Shown: positions 35,750 through 45,098, counted from the stretch's first letter. The stretch is DNA of 64,000 nucleotides from Eubacteriales bacterium (GCA_030525875.1 JAUNDV010000001.1:1-64000); one strand, 5' to 3'. Numbers and translations: made by a program. The notes: generated by a model not told the origin, from the sequence alone.

Positions 35750-37831
35750 ATGAATGAGATGGAAAAAATAGAATCGATATTAATGACGATGAAGGAAATA
35801 AGTAAGTGTACAAACGACTTCTTATTTATCGGAGATATCGTAGGGGACAGAAATGTGTTTTTGGGTGACTATGATAAGGATTATGCATTAAATGATGAAC
35901 AGAAACCATTTATTTGTGCAGAAGAACTTATGAAAATAGTGCATCCTCAGGATAGAGAAATTCTACAAAAAGAAATAACTGATATTGCAGAGGGAAAAAA
36001 GGATTTTCATAATTTAAATTACCGATGGATAAAAAGAAACGGACAGATTGCCTGGATCAGCTGTCGTGGTACTGTGCTTAAGGATAGTAATGGAAAACCA
36101 CAGTTTCTGATAGGCAGAGTTTCTGAAGAGGCACTTGCCAGATTATATAATCCTTTGAGTGGTTTATGGAATAAAGAGAAGCTTATGGAAGATCTGGAAA
36201 ATGAAATTCCAATGAACCGTACAAAGTATTTAATGCTATTTGACATCAACAATCTTACAGCAATCAATTTAACGTTTGGAAGAACTTATGGTGATATTCT
36301 GCTAAAGCAGGTTGCAGAGAAGATAGAGCAGACAAAGAAAGTTTCATCTGTCTATCATGTGGATCATAAGAATTTCATAGCTGTGATAGATTCCTATAAT
36401 GAAGATGAAGTAAGAAATGTTTTTAACGAGATTACTAATCAGATGATGGGAAAATGTACCTTTGCGGCCAGTGCCTTACCTCTGGATATTGATGTATTTA
36501 ACGATAGTACACAGGTTATGGATGCACTTTCTATTACACTTGCCCGCGCAAAAAACCAGTTAGAGAATAGTCTGGAAATGTTTTCAAAGGAAGAGATTGA
36601 GCAAAGAGTAAGAGAACATACATTAATTCTGGAGCTCAAAAAGAGTGTAAAAAATAACTTTGCAGGTTTTTACCTTATGTACCAGCCACAGGTGAAATCA
36701 GAAACCTATGAAATTCACGGAACAGAGGCTTTGCTTCGCTATACTTCCCTAAATATGGGAAATATATATCCAGATGAATTTATTCCACTTTTGGAAAAAA
36801 CGCATTTGATTGATAAGGTTGGTATGTGGGTTATAGAAAAAGCTATTCTTCAGTACAGGGAATGGAAAAAAGAAAATCCTGATTTTCATATGAGTGTAAA
36901 TATTTCTGTGATTCAGCTGGAGGATCCACATATTGCTAAGAAAATCATAGCATTGTTTGAAAAATACAATGTGTCAGGAAGGGGCTTTTGTATTGAATTA
37001 ACAGAAACACATAAGATACATGAGGTTGATAAAATAGCAGATATACTTAGGAGTCTGAAAGAATATGGTTTACAAATTTCCATTGATGACTATGGAACAG
37101 GATATGCAAATATTGCTTATTTAAAGCAATTAGAAATTGATGAAGTAAAGATTGACCGTTTCTTTGTAAAGGACCTCAAGAAGGATACTTATAATTATAA
37201 TTTAATTCATAACATCCTGCAGTTTGCTAAACAGAATAATATCAGAGTCTGCTGTGAGGGAGTGGAAACTGTAGAAGAGTTAAGCGTATTGGAAAGTGTC
37301 AGTCCCAATATTTTACAGGGATATTTGTTTGACAGACCACTCAAGTCTACAGTAATGGGTGAAAAATATTTATATGAAACTGAAGAATATAAGACTCATA
37401 TACGTCAAAGAGAAAGAATCTGCCAGGAAGTACAGAAGCAGAGCTTCTTAAAATTGAATATTCAGGATGTTCTGATAAACAATGGGGTTGGAATCTGGCT
37501 TATTCGTAAGGATAAAGCGACGGATGCTTGCGAGATGTATATAGGGAATGCCATGAAAAAAATCCTGGGTATTGAGCTTGATTATACAGTTGAAACCTGT
37601 TATGAGTATTGGAATGAAAGGATTCATCCTGATTATCAGGATAAGGTAAAGCTGATTTTAGAAAAAATGTTACAGAATCCAAGAAAGCGATACCAGATAG
37701 AATATCCTTGGAAGCATCCTCAACTTGGATATATTATGTTGCATGGAAGTGGTATGTGTGTTTCGGATTCTAACAATAAGTATGTTTTTGAAGGCTATCA
37801 TGTTATATTAGAAGATGTTGAAGATGTATGA
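35750..37831 (+). CDS. c-di-GMP phosphodiesterase with PAS, degenerate GGDEF and EAL domains
   Basis: The 693-residue soluble protein has an N-terminal PAS-like domain (10-125), a degenerate GGDEF domain (the signature position reads DHKNF), an EAL domain (about 310-545) and a C-terminal PAS-like region (570-690). EAL catalytic motifs look intact: EALLRY, VNIS, ELTE, IDDYGTGYAN, KIDRFF, CEGVET and QGYLF. It should hydrolyse c-di-GMP, opposing the neighbouring cyclase. The degenerate GGDEF may bind GTP as a regulator. The ribosome site is weak. Confidence 0.92.
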   Translation: MNEMEKIESILMTMKEISKCTNDFLFIGDIVGDRNVFLGDYDKDYALNDEQKPFICAEELMKIVHPQDREILQKEITDIAEGKKDFHNLNYRWIKRNGQIAWISCRGTVLKDSNGKPQFLIGRVSEEALARLYNPLSGLWNKEKLMEDLENEIPMNRTKYLMLFDINNLTAINLTFGRTYGDILLKQVAEKIEQTKKVSSVYHVDHKNFIAVIDSYNEDEVRNVFNEITNQMMGKCTFAASALPLDIDVFNDSTQVMDALSITLARAKNQLENSLEMFSKEEIEQRVREHTLILELKKSVKNNFAGFYLMYQPQVKSETYEIHGTEALLRYTSLNMGNIYPDEFIPLLEKTHLIDKVGMWVIEKAILQYREWKKENPDFHMSVNISVIQLEDPHIAKKIIALFEKYNVSGRGFCIELTETHKIHEVDKIADILRSLKEYGLQISIDDYGTGYANIAYLKQLEIDEVKIDRFFVKDLKKDTYNYNLIHNILQFAKQNNIRVCCEGVETVEELSVLESVSPNILQGYLFDRPLKSTVMGEKYLYETEEYKTHIRQRERICQEVQKQSFLKLNIQDVLINNGVGIWLIRKDKATDACEMYIGNAMKKILGIELDYTVETCYEYWNERIHPDYQDKVKLILEKMLQNPRKRYQIEYPWKHPQLGYIMLHGSGMCVSDSNNKYVFEGYHVILEDVEDV

Positions 37832-38032
37832 AAATGAAGGATAATTTTTAACTTTACATACTTTTTAAATTCTGGTATTCTTTTTAATGTGACAGAAATT
37901 TTTGTTACTATTGCAAGTGAATAAAAGCAATTTTTATTTACAGTTTTTTGTATAATTATGTAAGGGATTTTTACAAATTAATTATACAATATCAGTTGCT
38001 TACGAATAATAAAAAAGGAGATATTATAAATC

Positions 38033-39118
38033 ATGAAAAAACGTATTGCATGTTTAATGACAGCTTGTCTGCTTGGAACATCACTTTTAGTAGGATGTGG
38101 AAATTCTGCTGATACAGAGAGTAAGGAGTCAACAGCTCAGTCTAGTGCAGCTGCTACAGAAGAGAATAAGACAATTGAAAAGTTAAATGTTGCCTTTGTT
38201 CCTTCTAAGGATCCAGACCAGATTATTACAGCTACAGAGCCATTGAAGGAAATGTTAAAGACAGAGCTTGCAAAGGAAGGTTATAACGTAGAGGAAGTTG
38301 ATATTACAGTAGGAACCAGCTACGAGGCTGTAGGAGAGGCACTTTCTGCCGGAACAGCTGATGTAGGACTTATACCTGGAGGTACCTATGTACTGTATGA
38401 TGATGGTTGTGATGTTCTTTTGACAGCAACCAGAGATGGACTTAGCAAGGATTCAGATAGTGCAAAGGACTGGAATGACGGAAAAGCTACAGAAAAGACA
38501 GAGAATCAGGCTGTTTCATACAGATCACTTATTATTGCAGGACCTTCAGAAAAAGGACAGGAGCTTGCTGCAAAGGTAAATAATGGTGAAGAACTTACAT
38601 GGGATGATCTTAATAGTGCAAACTGGAGTGTTATGAACTCAACATCTCCAGCAGGTTACATTTATCCAGCACTGTGGTTACAGGAGAATTACGGAAAGAG
38701 CATTACAGATTTAGAGCACACTGTTCAGTCTGATTCATACGGAAGTGCTATGGCAAGACTTGCATCAGGACAGATTGACGTTGTTCTTGCTTATGCAGAC
38801 GTAAGAAATGATTATGTAGACCAGTGGAATAACGAATACGGAAGAAGCGGATCAATCTGGGATGCAACAGAGACAAATGTAATCGGAGTTACACCAGCAA
38901 TTTATAATGATACAGTCAGTGTAAGCAAAAACTCCCCTATTATGACAGACGATTTTAGAGAGGCACTTTCTAATGCATTCATTAATATCGGAAATACAGA
39001 GGAAGGAAAAGAGGTAATTGCAATCTACAGCCATACAGGTTACAAGCCAGCTCAGTCTTCTGATTATGACAACGAGAGAGAAGCACAGAAAATGATTCAG
39101 GAATTAAATGCTCAGTAA
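38033..39118 (+). CDS. phnD: Phosphate/phosphonate ABC transporter substrate-binding lipoprotein (PhnD family)
   Basis: The 361-residue protein has a lipoprotein signal with LLVGC (Cys22), a Ser/Ala/Thr-rich linker, and the PhnD fold signs: LNVAFVPSKDPDQI, GTADVGLIPGGTYVL, and the second-lobe NSTSPAGYIYPALWL. It captures phosphonate, phosphite or a phosphorylated organic ligand outside the membrane. AAGGAG precedes the ATG. A GC-rich hairpin after the gene separates it from phnC, as is usual when more binding protein than pump is needed. Confidence 0.93.
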   Translation: MKKRIACLMTACLLGTSLLVGCGNSADTESKESTAQSSAAATEENKTIEKLNVAFVPSKDPDQIITATEPLKEMLKTELAKEGYNVEEVDITVGTSYEAVGEALSAGTADVGLIPGGTYVLYDDGCDVLLTATRDGLSKDSDSAKDWNDGKATEKTENQAVSYRSLIIAGPSEKGQELAAKVNNGEELTWDDLNSANWSVMNSTSPAGYIYPALWLQENYGKSITDLEHTVQSDSYGSAMARLASGQIDVVLAYADVRNDYVDQWNNEYGRSGSIWDATETNVIGVTPAIYNDTVSVSKNSPIMTDDFREALSNAFINIGNTEEGKEVIAIYSHTGYKPAQSSDYDNEREAQKMIQELNAQ

Positions 39119-39130
39119 TACTGGCATTCG

Positions 39131-39160
39131 GGCGGGGAGCAATCCCCGCCTTTATTATTT
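39131..39160 (+). terminator. Partial terminator between phnD and phnC
   Basis: GGCGGGGA (39131-39138) pairs with TCCCCGCC (39143-39150) around a GCAA tetraloop, followed by TTTATTATTT. It should stabilise phnD mRNA and reduce downstream transcription. Confidence 0.88.
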
Positions 39161-39190
39161 ATTTTGATTTATGTAGAGAGGATATAGAAA

Positions 39191-39943
39191 ATGATAAAGT
39201 TTGAACATGTTTCCAAAGTATACTCCAATGGAGTGAAAGGTTTGGATGATGTAAATTTGCAAATTGAGCAGGGGGAATTTGTAGCAATTATTGGTCTGTC
39301 AGGCGCTGGAAAATCTACATTGATTCGTGCAATTAACCGAATGATAGATATTACAGATGGAAAACTGGAAGTGGACGGAACAGATGTAAGTGGACTAAAG
39401 GGAAAAACACTTAGACATTTTAGAAGAAAAATAGGTATGATCTTCCAGTCATTCAACCTTGTTACAAGAACAACTGTAATTAAAAATGTGCTTACAGCGA
39501 AGGTACCGGATATGCCATTTTTAAGAGTGCTGCTAGGACTTTACAATAAGCAGGAAAGAATTCAGGCGCTTGAGGCTCTTGATAAGGTCGGAATTTTGGA
39601 AAAGGCATATATAAGAGCTGACCAGTTATCAGGAGGACAGCAGCAAAGAGTAGCATTAGCAAGAACACTTGCACAGAATCCACAAATCATATTGGCGGAC
39701 GAACCTGTTGCTGCTCTGGATCCTGTAACAGCTAAGAAGGTTATGGATGATTTTAAAAAGATCAACAAGGATATGAATATTACTATTTTAGTAAATATCC
39801 ATCATGTTGAGCTGGCATTAGAATATGCAGACCGAATTATAGGAATACGTGCAGGAAAGATTATCTATGATGGTAAATCAGAGGATGTAACAGAGGAGAT
39901 ATTAGACGAGATTTACAAAGGAAAGGCAGGAGAGGTGGCATGA
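39191..39943 (+). CDS. phnC: Phosphonate-type ABC transporter ATP-binding protein
   Basis: The 250-residue ATPase has Walker A GLSGAGKST, the Q-loop FQSFNLV, the signature LSGGQQQRVALA, Walker B IILADEP and the switch His in NIHHVELA. The length and GKTLRHFRRKIGMIFQ match PhnC proteins. It energises the import driven by PhnD and PhnE. Its stop overlaps the first permease gene by 4 bp. Confidence 0.94.
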   Translation: MIKFEHVSKVYSNGVKGLDDVNLQIEQGEFVAIIGLSGAGKSTLIRAINRMIDITDGKLEVDGTDVSGLKGKTLRHFRRKIGMIFQSFNLVTRTTVIKNVLTAKVPDMPFLRVLLGLYNKQERIQALEALDKVGILEKAYIRADQLSGGQQQRVALARTLAQNPQIILADEPVAALDPVTAKKVMDDFKKINKDMNITILVNIHHVELALEYADRIIGIRAGKIIYDGKSEDVTEEILDEIYKGKAGEVA

Positions 39944-40761
39944 AATTATACGACAAAATTTTTCCACCCAAAACACTGCAACTGGATAACGGAAAGACCA
40001 TTCAGGAAAATCGTTCAAAAACACCTTTGATTTTACTTGCACTTCTCGTTGCAGTTCTGGTTTCTGCCAAGATAACCGGCTTTAACTTATCAATACTTAT
40101 TGCACGAGGAAAACAGTTTTTCGTTATCATAGAACAGATGTTTCCACCTAAGTGGGATTATGTTCAGCAAATTTGGGAGCCGCTTTTTGATACTATCAAA
40201 ATGTCACTCCTGGGATCTGTAATTGGATCAGTTGCTGTAATTCCTTTTGCAATTATTGCTTCAAGTAACATAATCAAAAACAGAGTAATTATTTTAGTTA
40301 CGAGATTCTTCCTGAGCATTACCCGTACACTTCCTACATTGGTTACAGCCTTAATTGCAACATATATGTTTGGACTTGGCACCTTGGCTGGAACCTGTGC
40401 AATTGCTGTATTTACCTTCGCATATGTAGGAAAACAGCTTTATGAATTGATTGAAACAGTGGACATGGGAGCGTATGAAGCAGCTGAAGCTCTTGGAGCG
40501 AGTAAGTCCAGATGTTTTATCAATGCAATTGTTCCGCAGATCCTTCCAGCATATTTATCTAACTGTTTATTCTGTTTTGAAGGAAATGTAAGATATGCAT
40601 CGATTTTAGGATATGTTGGTGCAGGTGGTCTGGGACTGATTCTTAATGAGAAAATAGGCTGGCGTGAATACAGCAGTGTTGGAATGATACTTATTGTTCT
40701 GTTTGTAACAGTAGTTATCATCGAAGCATTAAGTCATTATTTGAGAACAAAATTAACATAA
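39940..40761 (+). CDS. phnE: Phosphonate-type ABC transporter permease (first PhnE)
   Basis: The 273-residue permease has about six membrane segments and the cytoplasmic coupling EAA-type loop EAAEALGASKSRCFINAIVPQ. Family features RTLPTLVTAL and GAGGLGLIL are visible. It pairs with the second PhnE to form the channel. Translation is coupled to phnC through an ATGA overlap. Confidence 0.93.
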   Translation: MKLYDKIFPPKTLQLDNGKTIQENRSKTPLILLALLVAVLVSAKITGFNLSILIARGKQFFVIIEQMFPPKWDYVQQIWEPLFDTIKMSLLGSVIGSVAVIPFAIIASSNIIKNRVIILVTRFFLSITRTLPTLVTALIATYMFGLGTLAGTCAIAVFTFAYVGKQLYELIETVDMGAYEAAEALGASKSRCFINAIVPQILPAYLSNCLFCFEGNVRYASILGYVGAGGLGLILNEKIGWREYSSVGMILIVLFVTVVIIEALSHYLRTKLT

Positions 40762-40775
40762 AGGAGCTGTATGTG

Positions 40776-41585
40776 ATGAATGAGAGAATTTTAAAAGAAT
40801 ATGAACAGGCTCCTAAACGCTGGGCATGGAATTTTCTGGCAGCACTAATCTGTGTAATGTTAATTGCCTGGTCAGGAACCACAATTGAATTAAATAATAT
40901 AACACATAATGGATTAGAAATTGCTGGAAATATTTTGGGAGGAATTTTTCATCCTGACACAGATTTGTTATTCAATTTTACTACAAGAGGAATTGCATAT
41001 CTGCTTCTTGAAACTGTATGTATTGCATTTTTAGGAACGATTGTAGGTTCTATTTTAGCGATTCCTTTGGCATTTATTTCAGCAACTAATATTGTACCTA
41101 AGCCAATCAGCCTGATTGGAAGAGTTATTATCATGGCAATCAGAACAGTTCCGCCTTTAGTTTATGGACTTATGTTTATCAGAGTAACCGGACCTGGTGC
41201 TTTTACTGGATTGTTAACCATGGCGGTATGCTCTATTGGTATGGTATCAAAGTTGTATATAGAAGCGATTGAAGACTTAGATACAAAGATACTGGAGTCT
41301 CTGGATGCATGTGGATGTACACTGTTTCAAAAGATACGATATGGTATTTTGCCACAGCTGTTTCCTGATTTTATGTCTACGGTTATATATCGTTTTGATA
41401 TGAACTTAAGAGATGCGACTATACTTGGAATGGTAGGAGCTGGTGGAATTGGATCTCCATTGATATTTGCTATGAATTCTTACCGTTGGAATGAAGTTGG
41501 AGCAATTCTTACTGGATTGATTATTTTAGTATTAGTAGTTGAATTCTTCTCTACCAAGATACGAGTAAAACTGGCGAGGGGATAA
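40776..41585 (+). CDS. phnE: Phosphonate-type ABC transporter permease (second PhnE)
   Basis: The 269-residue permease is a paralogue of the preceding gene, with RTVPPLVYGL, the coupling loop LESLDACGCTLFQKIRYGILPQ-like segment and GAGGIGSPL. Two different permeases suggest a heterodimeric channel. ATG 40776 is 9 bp from AAGGAG; an in-frame GTG at 40773 is also possible. The phosphoesterase gene starts one base after its stop. Confidence 0.92.
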   Translation: MNERILKEYEQAPKRWAWNFLAALICVMLIAWSGTTIELNNITHNGLEIAGNILGGIFHPDTDLLFNFTTRGIAYLLLETVCIAFLGTIVGSILAIPLAFISATNIVPKPISLIGRVIIMAIRTVPPLVYGLMFIRVTGPGAFTGLLTMAVCSIGMVSKLYIEAIEDLDTKILESLDACGCTLFQKIRYGILPQLFPDFMSTVIYRFDMNLRDATILGMVGAGGIGSPLIFAMNSYRWNEVGAILTGLIILVLVVEFFSTKIRVKLARG

Positions 41586-41586
41586 A

Positions 41587-43053
41587 ATGAAACGTATTAG
41601 AGTTATATTTACATCAGATGTTCATGGATATTTTTATCCAACAGACTATGCAGACCGGACAAAGAAAGCAAAAGGACTACTCCATATTGCACAGTATTTT
41701 CATAAAGATGGAAATACCATGATACTGGATGGTGGAGATATTTTACAGGGGTCTCCATTTTCATATTACAGTCAGATGAATAAAAATCCAGAAGTAGCTG
41801 CTGAGTTGATGAATGAAGCTGGATATGACGTGGTAACAATAGGAAACCATGACTTTAATTATGGCAGTCAGTATTTAAGCAATTATCTGGACCATCTGAA
41901 TGCAGTCTGTGTATGCGAAAATTGTACAGACAAAGAAACTGGGGAGTCTTTATTTCCATGGAAGGTTTTCCAGATGGAAAATGGCATTCGTGTGGGCGTT
42001 GTCGGAGCAGTGACAGATTTCATTAACCTTTGGGAAAAGGCAGAAAATCTGGGAGAGATGCAAATAGAGTCAGTATATGAATGTGTTGCAAAAGCATATG
42101 ATGAAGTGAAAAAGCAATCTGATTTTACAATATGCCTTTATCATGGAGGTATGGAATGTGATATCGATACAGAGGAAATACTGGAGAGATCAGGTGAAAA
42201 TGTAGGATATAAAATATGTAAAAATCTTGGCTTTGATCTTTTGCTCACTGGCCACCAGCATATGCCAATCGCAGGACGTAAGATACATGGAACTTATGTA
42301 GTGCAGAATATGTGCAATGCAGATACATACCAGGAGATAGAGATTGAATTTGATACAGAAGTTAAAATTCAATCTAAAATGGTTTCAGCATCTGAATTAC
42401 CTTTGCAGGAGATGGAGCTTCCATTTTCAGAGGTGGAGAGTGAGGTTCAGAACTGGCTGGATAGTGTTGTAGGACATATACCAGAGGCTTTGTATCCAGA
42501 GGATCATCTGAAGATGGCCTTAGATGGCTCTAAGCTGGCCGATTTTATTAATGAAGCACAGCTGGCATATACAGGGGCTGAGATATCTTGTACTGGCTTG
42601 GCAAACAGGGTACACGGACTTTCAAAAGAGGTAAAGGTAAGAGACGTATTATTGACATATCCTTTCCCTAATACACTTGTGGTAATGGAGATTACAGGAA
42701 AAATTCTAAAGGAAGCTCTAGAGCGTACGGCGGAATATTTTACAGTGAAAGATGGAAGTGTACAGATTTCTGAAAGATTTTTAAAGCCAAAGGAGGAGCA
42801 TTATAATTTTGATTTTTATAAGGGCATAACTTATAAAATAGATTATAATAAGCCTATAGGAGAGCGTATTTCAGAGATACAGGTACATGAACAGCCATTA
42901 GATTCAGAGAAGCGATATCGTATTTGTATGAATAATTATCGTGCAAGCGGAGCCGGAGGATATGAAATGTATACCGAGGGTAAAGTAATTAAGCAATATG
43001 GAAAAGATATGTTTGAAGTACTTTTGGAATATATAACTAATTTAAAAATGTGA
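41587..43053 (+). CDS. 5'-nucleotidase/metallophosphoesterase family protein
   Basis: The 488-residue protein has the calcineurin-like metal site (TSDVHGYFYP, LDGGDILQGSP, TIGNHDFNYG, LTGHQH) and the C-terminal 5'-nucleotidase domain (YPFPNTLVVMEITGKILKEALE, NYRASGAGGYEMY). UshA-like enzymes of this kind are usually secreted, but there is no signal peptide here. Coupling to phnDCEE suggests that the imported ligand is a phosphate ester or nucleotide-like compound cleaved in the cytoplasm (inference). Confidence 0.9.
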   Translation: MKRIRVIFTSDVHGYFYPTDYADRTKKAKGLLHIAQYFHKDGNTMILDGGDILQGSPFSYYSQMNKNPEVAAELMNEAGYDVVTIGNHDFNYGSQYLSNYLDHLNAVCVCENCTDKETGESLFPWKVFQMENGIRVGVVGAVTDFINLWEKAENLGEMQIESVYECVAKAYDEVKKQSDFTICLYHGGMECDIDTEEILERSGENVGYKICKNLGFDLLLTGHQHMPIAGRKIHGTYVVQNMCNADTYQEIEIEFDTEVKIQSKMVSASELPLQEMELPFSEVESEVQNWLDSVVGHIPEALYPEDHLKMALDGSKLADFINEAQLAYTGAEISCTGLANRVHGLSKEVKVRDVLLTYPFPNTLVVMEITGKILKEALERTAEYFTVKDGSVQISERFLKPKEEHYNFDFYKGITYKIDYNKPIGERISEIQVHEQPLDSEKRYRICMNNYRASGAGGYEMYTEGKVIKQYGKDMFEVLLEYITNLKM

Positions 43054-43062
43054 ATTAAAGAA

Positions 43063-43097
43063 GGGCTGAATAGCGGATTTGCTGTTCAGCCCTCTTT
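43063..43097. terminator. Shared terminator between the phosphoesterase and the DUF4143 ATPase
   Basis: A 12-bp stem (43063-43074 with 43081-43092, one G-U pair) and 6-nt loop are followed by TCTTTTG. It also covers the last codons of the minus-strand ATPase gene. Confidence 0.9.
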
Positions 43098-44291
43098 TGT
43101 TTGTAATAGCCAGTCTGCTATATCATAGATTTCAATTCCTTCATAGCTGTATTTAGGATGTTTTGTTCTTGCGATGATTATTTTTGGATAAGCATCTTTA
43201 ATTTGAAGCAAGGGAGAGTATTCTCTTTCAAAGGTTTCCTGAACAGAAATGTTGTCGCTTACCTGAATATAAATTTTTTCACTGCCTCTTTGGGCAACAA
43301 AGTCTATTTCTTTTTGATATAGCTTTCCAACATAAACATCATATCCACGACGAAGAAGCTCTATACATACAATATTTTCATAGACTCTGCCATAGTCCAT
43401 ATTTCTGCTACCAAGTATGGCATATCTGATACCAGTGTCGCATAAATAGAACTTCTCTGAACTTTCCAGATATTTTTTTCCACGGATATCGTATCTCTTA
43501 ATATCATAAAATATAAAGGCATTGCATAAATACTTGATATATTTACTAATAGTTACATGATTTGTAGGTATTTCATTTGCCGTTAAAAGCTGACTAACTT
43601 TATTAGGTGAAGTTAGATTGCTGATGTTATCCATAAGAAACTCACTTAGGCGTTGTAATACGAAAGTATCAGGGAGAGAATATTTTTGTACTAAATCTCT
43701 GGTGACAATAGTTTCGTATACTTCCCGGATATAGTCCTTTCTGTCCTTTTCAGTTCTATAGGCATATGAACCGGCTAAACCACCATTGATTGAATATTCG
43801 TCGAAGAGTTTATCTTTATCGCTTACATCATCAAAATACTGACAATACTCTTTGAAACTGAACGGGTATACATGAATTTCAAGATAGCGCCCTGTAAAAA
43901 GAGTTGCCAGATCTGCACTTAAAAGGAATGCATTGGATCCGGTTATATATATGTCATATTTGTCTTTTGCGTAAAGACTGTTGATTGCCAGCTCAAATTT
44001 AGGACACATCTGGACTTCGTCTACAAATAAATAGTTAGATTTGCCCTCCTGATAATGACTTTCCACATATTTATGTAATGCATGGTATTCTTTAATTTCT
44101 TCGTAATCAAGATCCATAAAATCAATAAAAATGATATTAATATTTTCAAAATGATTTTTAAGATACGCAATGTATTCCTGCATAAGTTTAGATTTACCAG
44201 ATCTGCGAATACCTGTAATAATTTTGATGTCAGGAGTGCCATTAAGTTCAATCATTCTATTAAGATATGTTGATCTTGTAATGGTTTTCAT
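43086..44291 (-). CDS. AAA ATPase with DUF4143 domain
   Basis: The 401-residue protein has Walker A GIRRSGKSKLM (about 27-37), Walker B YLFVDEVQ, sensor ITGSNAFLLS, a central winged-helix-like region, and a C-terminal DUF4143 nuclease-like domain (RVYENIVCIELLRRGYDVYVGK, then EIDFVAQ). This AAA_14/DUF4143 family is widespread, often near mobile or defence genes, and its function is not established. GGGTGA precedes the ATG. It is convergent with the phn operon. Confidence 0.92.
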   Translation of the reverse strand: MKTITRSTYLNRMIELNGTPDIKIITGIRRSGKSKLMQEYIAYLKNHFENINIIFIDFMDLDYEEIKEYHALHKYVESHYQEGKSNYLFVDEVQMCPKFELAINSLYAKDKYDIYITGSNAFLLSADLATLFTGRYLEIHVYPFSFKEYCQYFDDVSDKDKLFDEYSINGGLAGSYAYRTEKDRKDYIREVYETIVTRDLVQKYSLPDTFVLQRLSEFLMDNISNLTSPNKVSQLLTANEIPTNHVTISKYIKYLCNAFIFYDIKRYDIRGKKYLESSEKFYLCDTGIRYAILGSRNMDYGRVYENIVCIELLRRGYDVYVGKLYQKEIDFVAQRGSEKIYIQVSDNISVQETFEREYSPLLQIKDAYPKIIIARTKHPKYSYEGIEIYDIADWLLQTKEG

Positions 44292-44488
44292 TTAATCACC
44301 CACTTTCAAAAGTTAAAAAAAATTCATTTATTGAAACTGATTTGATTGTTTTATTATAGCCTGTAGAGGTATTACATGCAAGTGATTAAGAAAAGATTTT
44401 ATAGATGCAATTTGGAAATTGATGAGGGTATTTGATTGTTTTTTTTGTTTTTTTATGATACATATAAACTTATAGAGAGGGGGCAATT

Positions 44489-44632
44489 ATGGATAATAAA
44501 TTTTCAAGTATAATCATAGCATTGGCTATATTAATCGGTGATGTGATAATTGCAGTTACAATTTGGAAAGGTTTTATTGCTTGTGCAAATCTGATATCTA
44601 ACGGAATAAGTTATGCCCATATAATGTCGTAA
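44489..44632 (+). CDS. Small 47-residue membrane protein
   Basis: The ORF MDNKFSSIIIALAILIGDVI and onward has a hydrophobic helix (residues 7-26) and a polar tail with one Cys. A strong GAGAGGGGG ribosome site lies 6-8 bp before the ATG, which is the main support. It stands alone between the DUF4143 gene and a structured locus. Function unknown; it could be a small regulatory or toxic peptide. Confidence 0.6.
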   Translation: MDNKFSSIIIALAILIGDVIIAVTIWKGFIACANLISNGISYAHIMS

Positions 44633-44670
44633 AAATAAAGAAATATATCATAAAAAATAACTAAATCTGT

Positions 44671-44735
44671 TATAATTGTACCGACCACAAAAGTTAGATT
44701 AGAAAATCTAACGATTGCTGGTCGGCATTTTTATA
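44671..44735 (+). ncRNA. Possible small structured RNA or complex terminator
   Basis: A TATAAT box at 44671-44676 lies just before a nested hairpin: outer stem CCGACCA (44681-44687) with TGGTCGG (44719-44725), inner stem GTTAGATT (44693-44700) with AATCTAAC (44705-44712), then a T-rich tail (ATTTTTAT). A transcript starting near 44680 would be about 55 nt with its own terminator. No clear -35 box is seen. It could instead be a terminator for the 47-residue ORF or a miniature inverted-repeat element. Confidence 0.45.
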
Positions 44736-44831
44736 TGGACTTTAGTCTGTTTTGCCCACTGGAGTTTTCGGTTGATGTGAAAAATTGTAAACGCTCCAAA
44801 TAGTGAGTACCTTTTCAAAATAATTGCTGTA

Positions 44832-45081
44832 ATTAGAGGCAAAAATAACCTCACTTTGGAAATCACTGAGCAGGTATCTGATTCATTTATAAAAATACTA
44901 TTGGGAGTAATAAGTAATGCTTAATGATAGATCCGGTTTTAAAAAAGTATATCTTACAACCGGATTCACTGATCTTAGCAGAGGAATATCAAATGTTAAT
45001 GCAAGGTCTGGAAATTGTTGCCAGATATCCAATAGAAAAAGTTTCGAGTCCGGAAATTTCATTGTGATTAGTGTAAAATGA
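44832..45081 (+). pseudogene. IS66 remnant: tail of orfA and head of orfB
   Basis: From 44832 to 44924 the frame reads IRGKNNLTLEITEQVSDSFI to a stop, like the C-terminus of IS66 TnpA. The overlapping frame from 44917 reads MLNDRSGFKKVYLTTGFTDL and SRGIS, the characteristic N-terminus of IS66 TnpB, then diverges and ends at 45081. The overlap of the two frames is preserved. The TnpC transposase is absent, so this is a dead fragment. Confidence 0.8.
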
Positions 45082-45098
45082 TTGGATGGTGATACATA

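Noticed and set aside
37880..38032. Promoter for phnD
   Set aside because: TATAAT is present near 37951 but no acceptable -35 at proper spacing was found, so no promoter is called.
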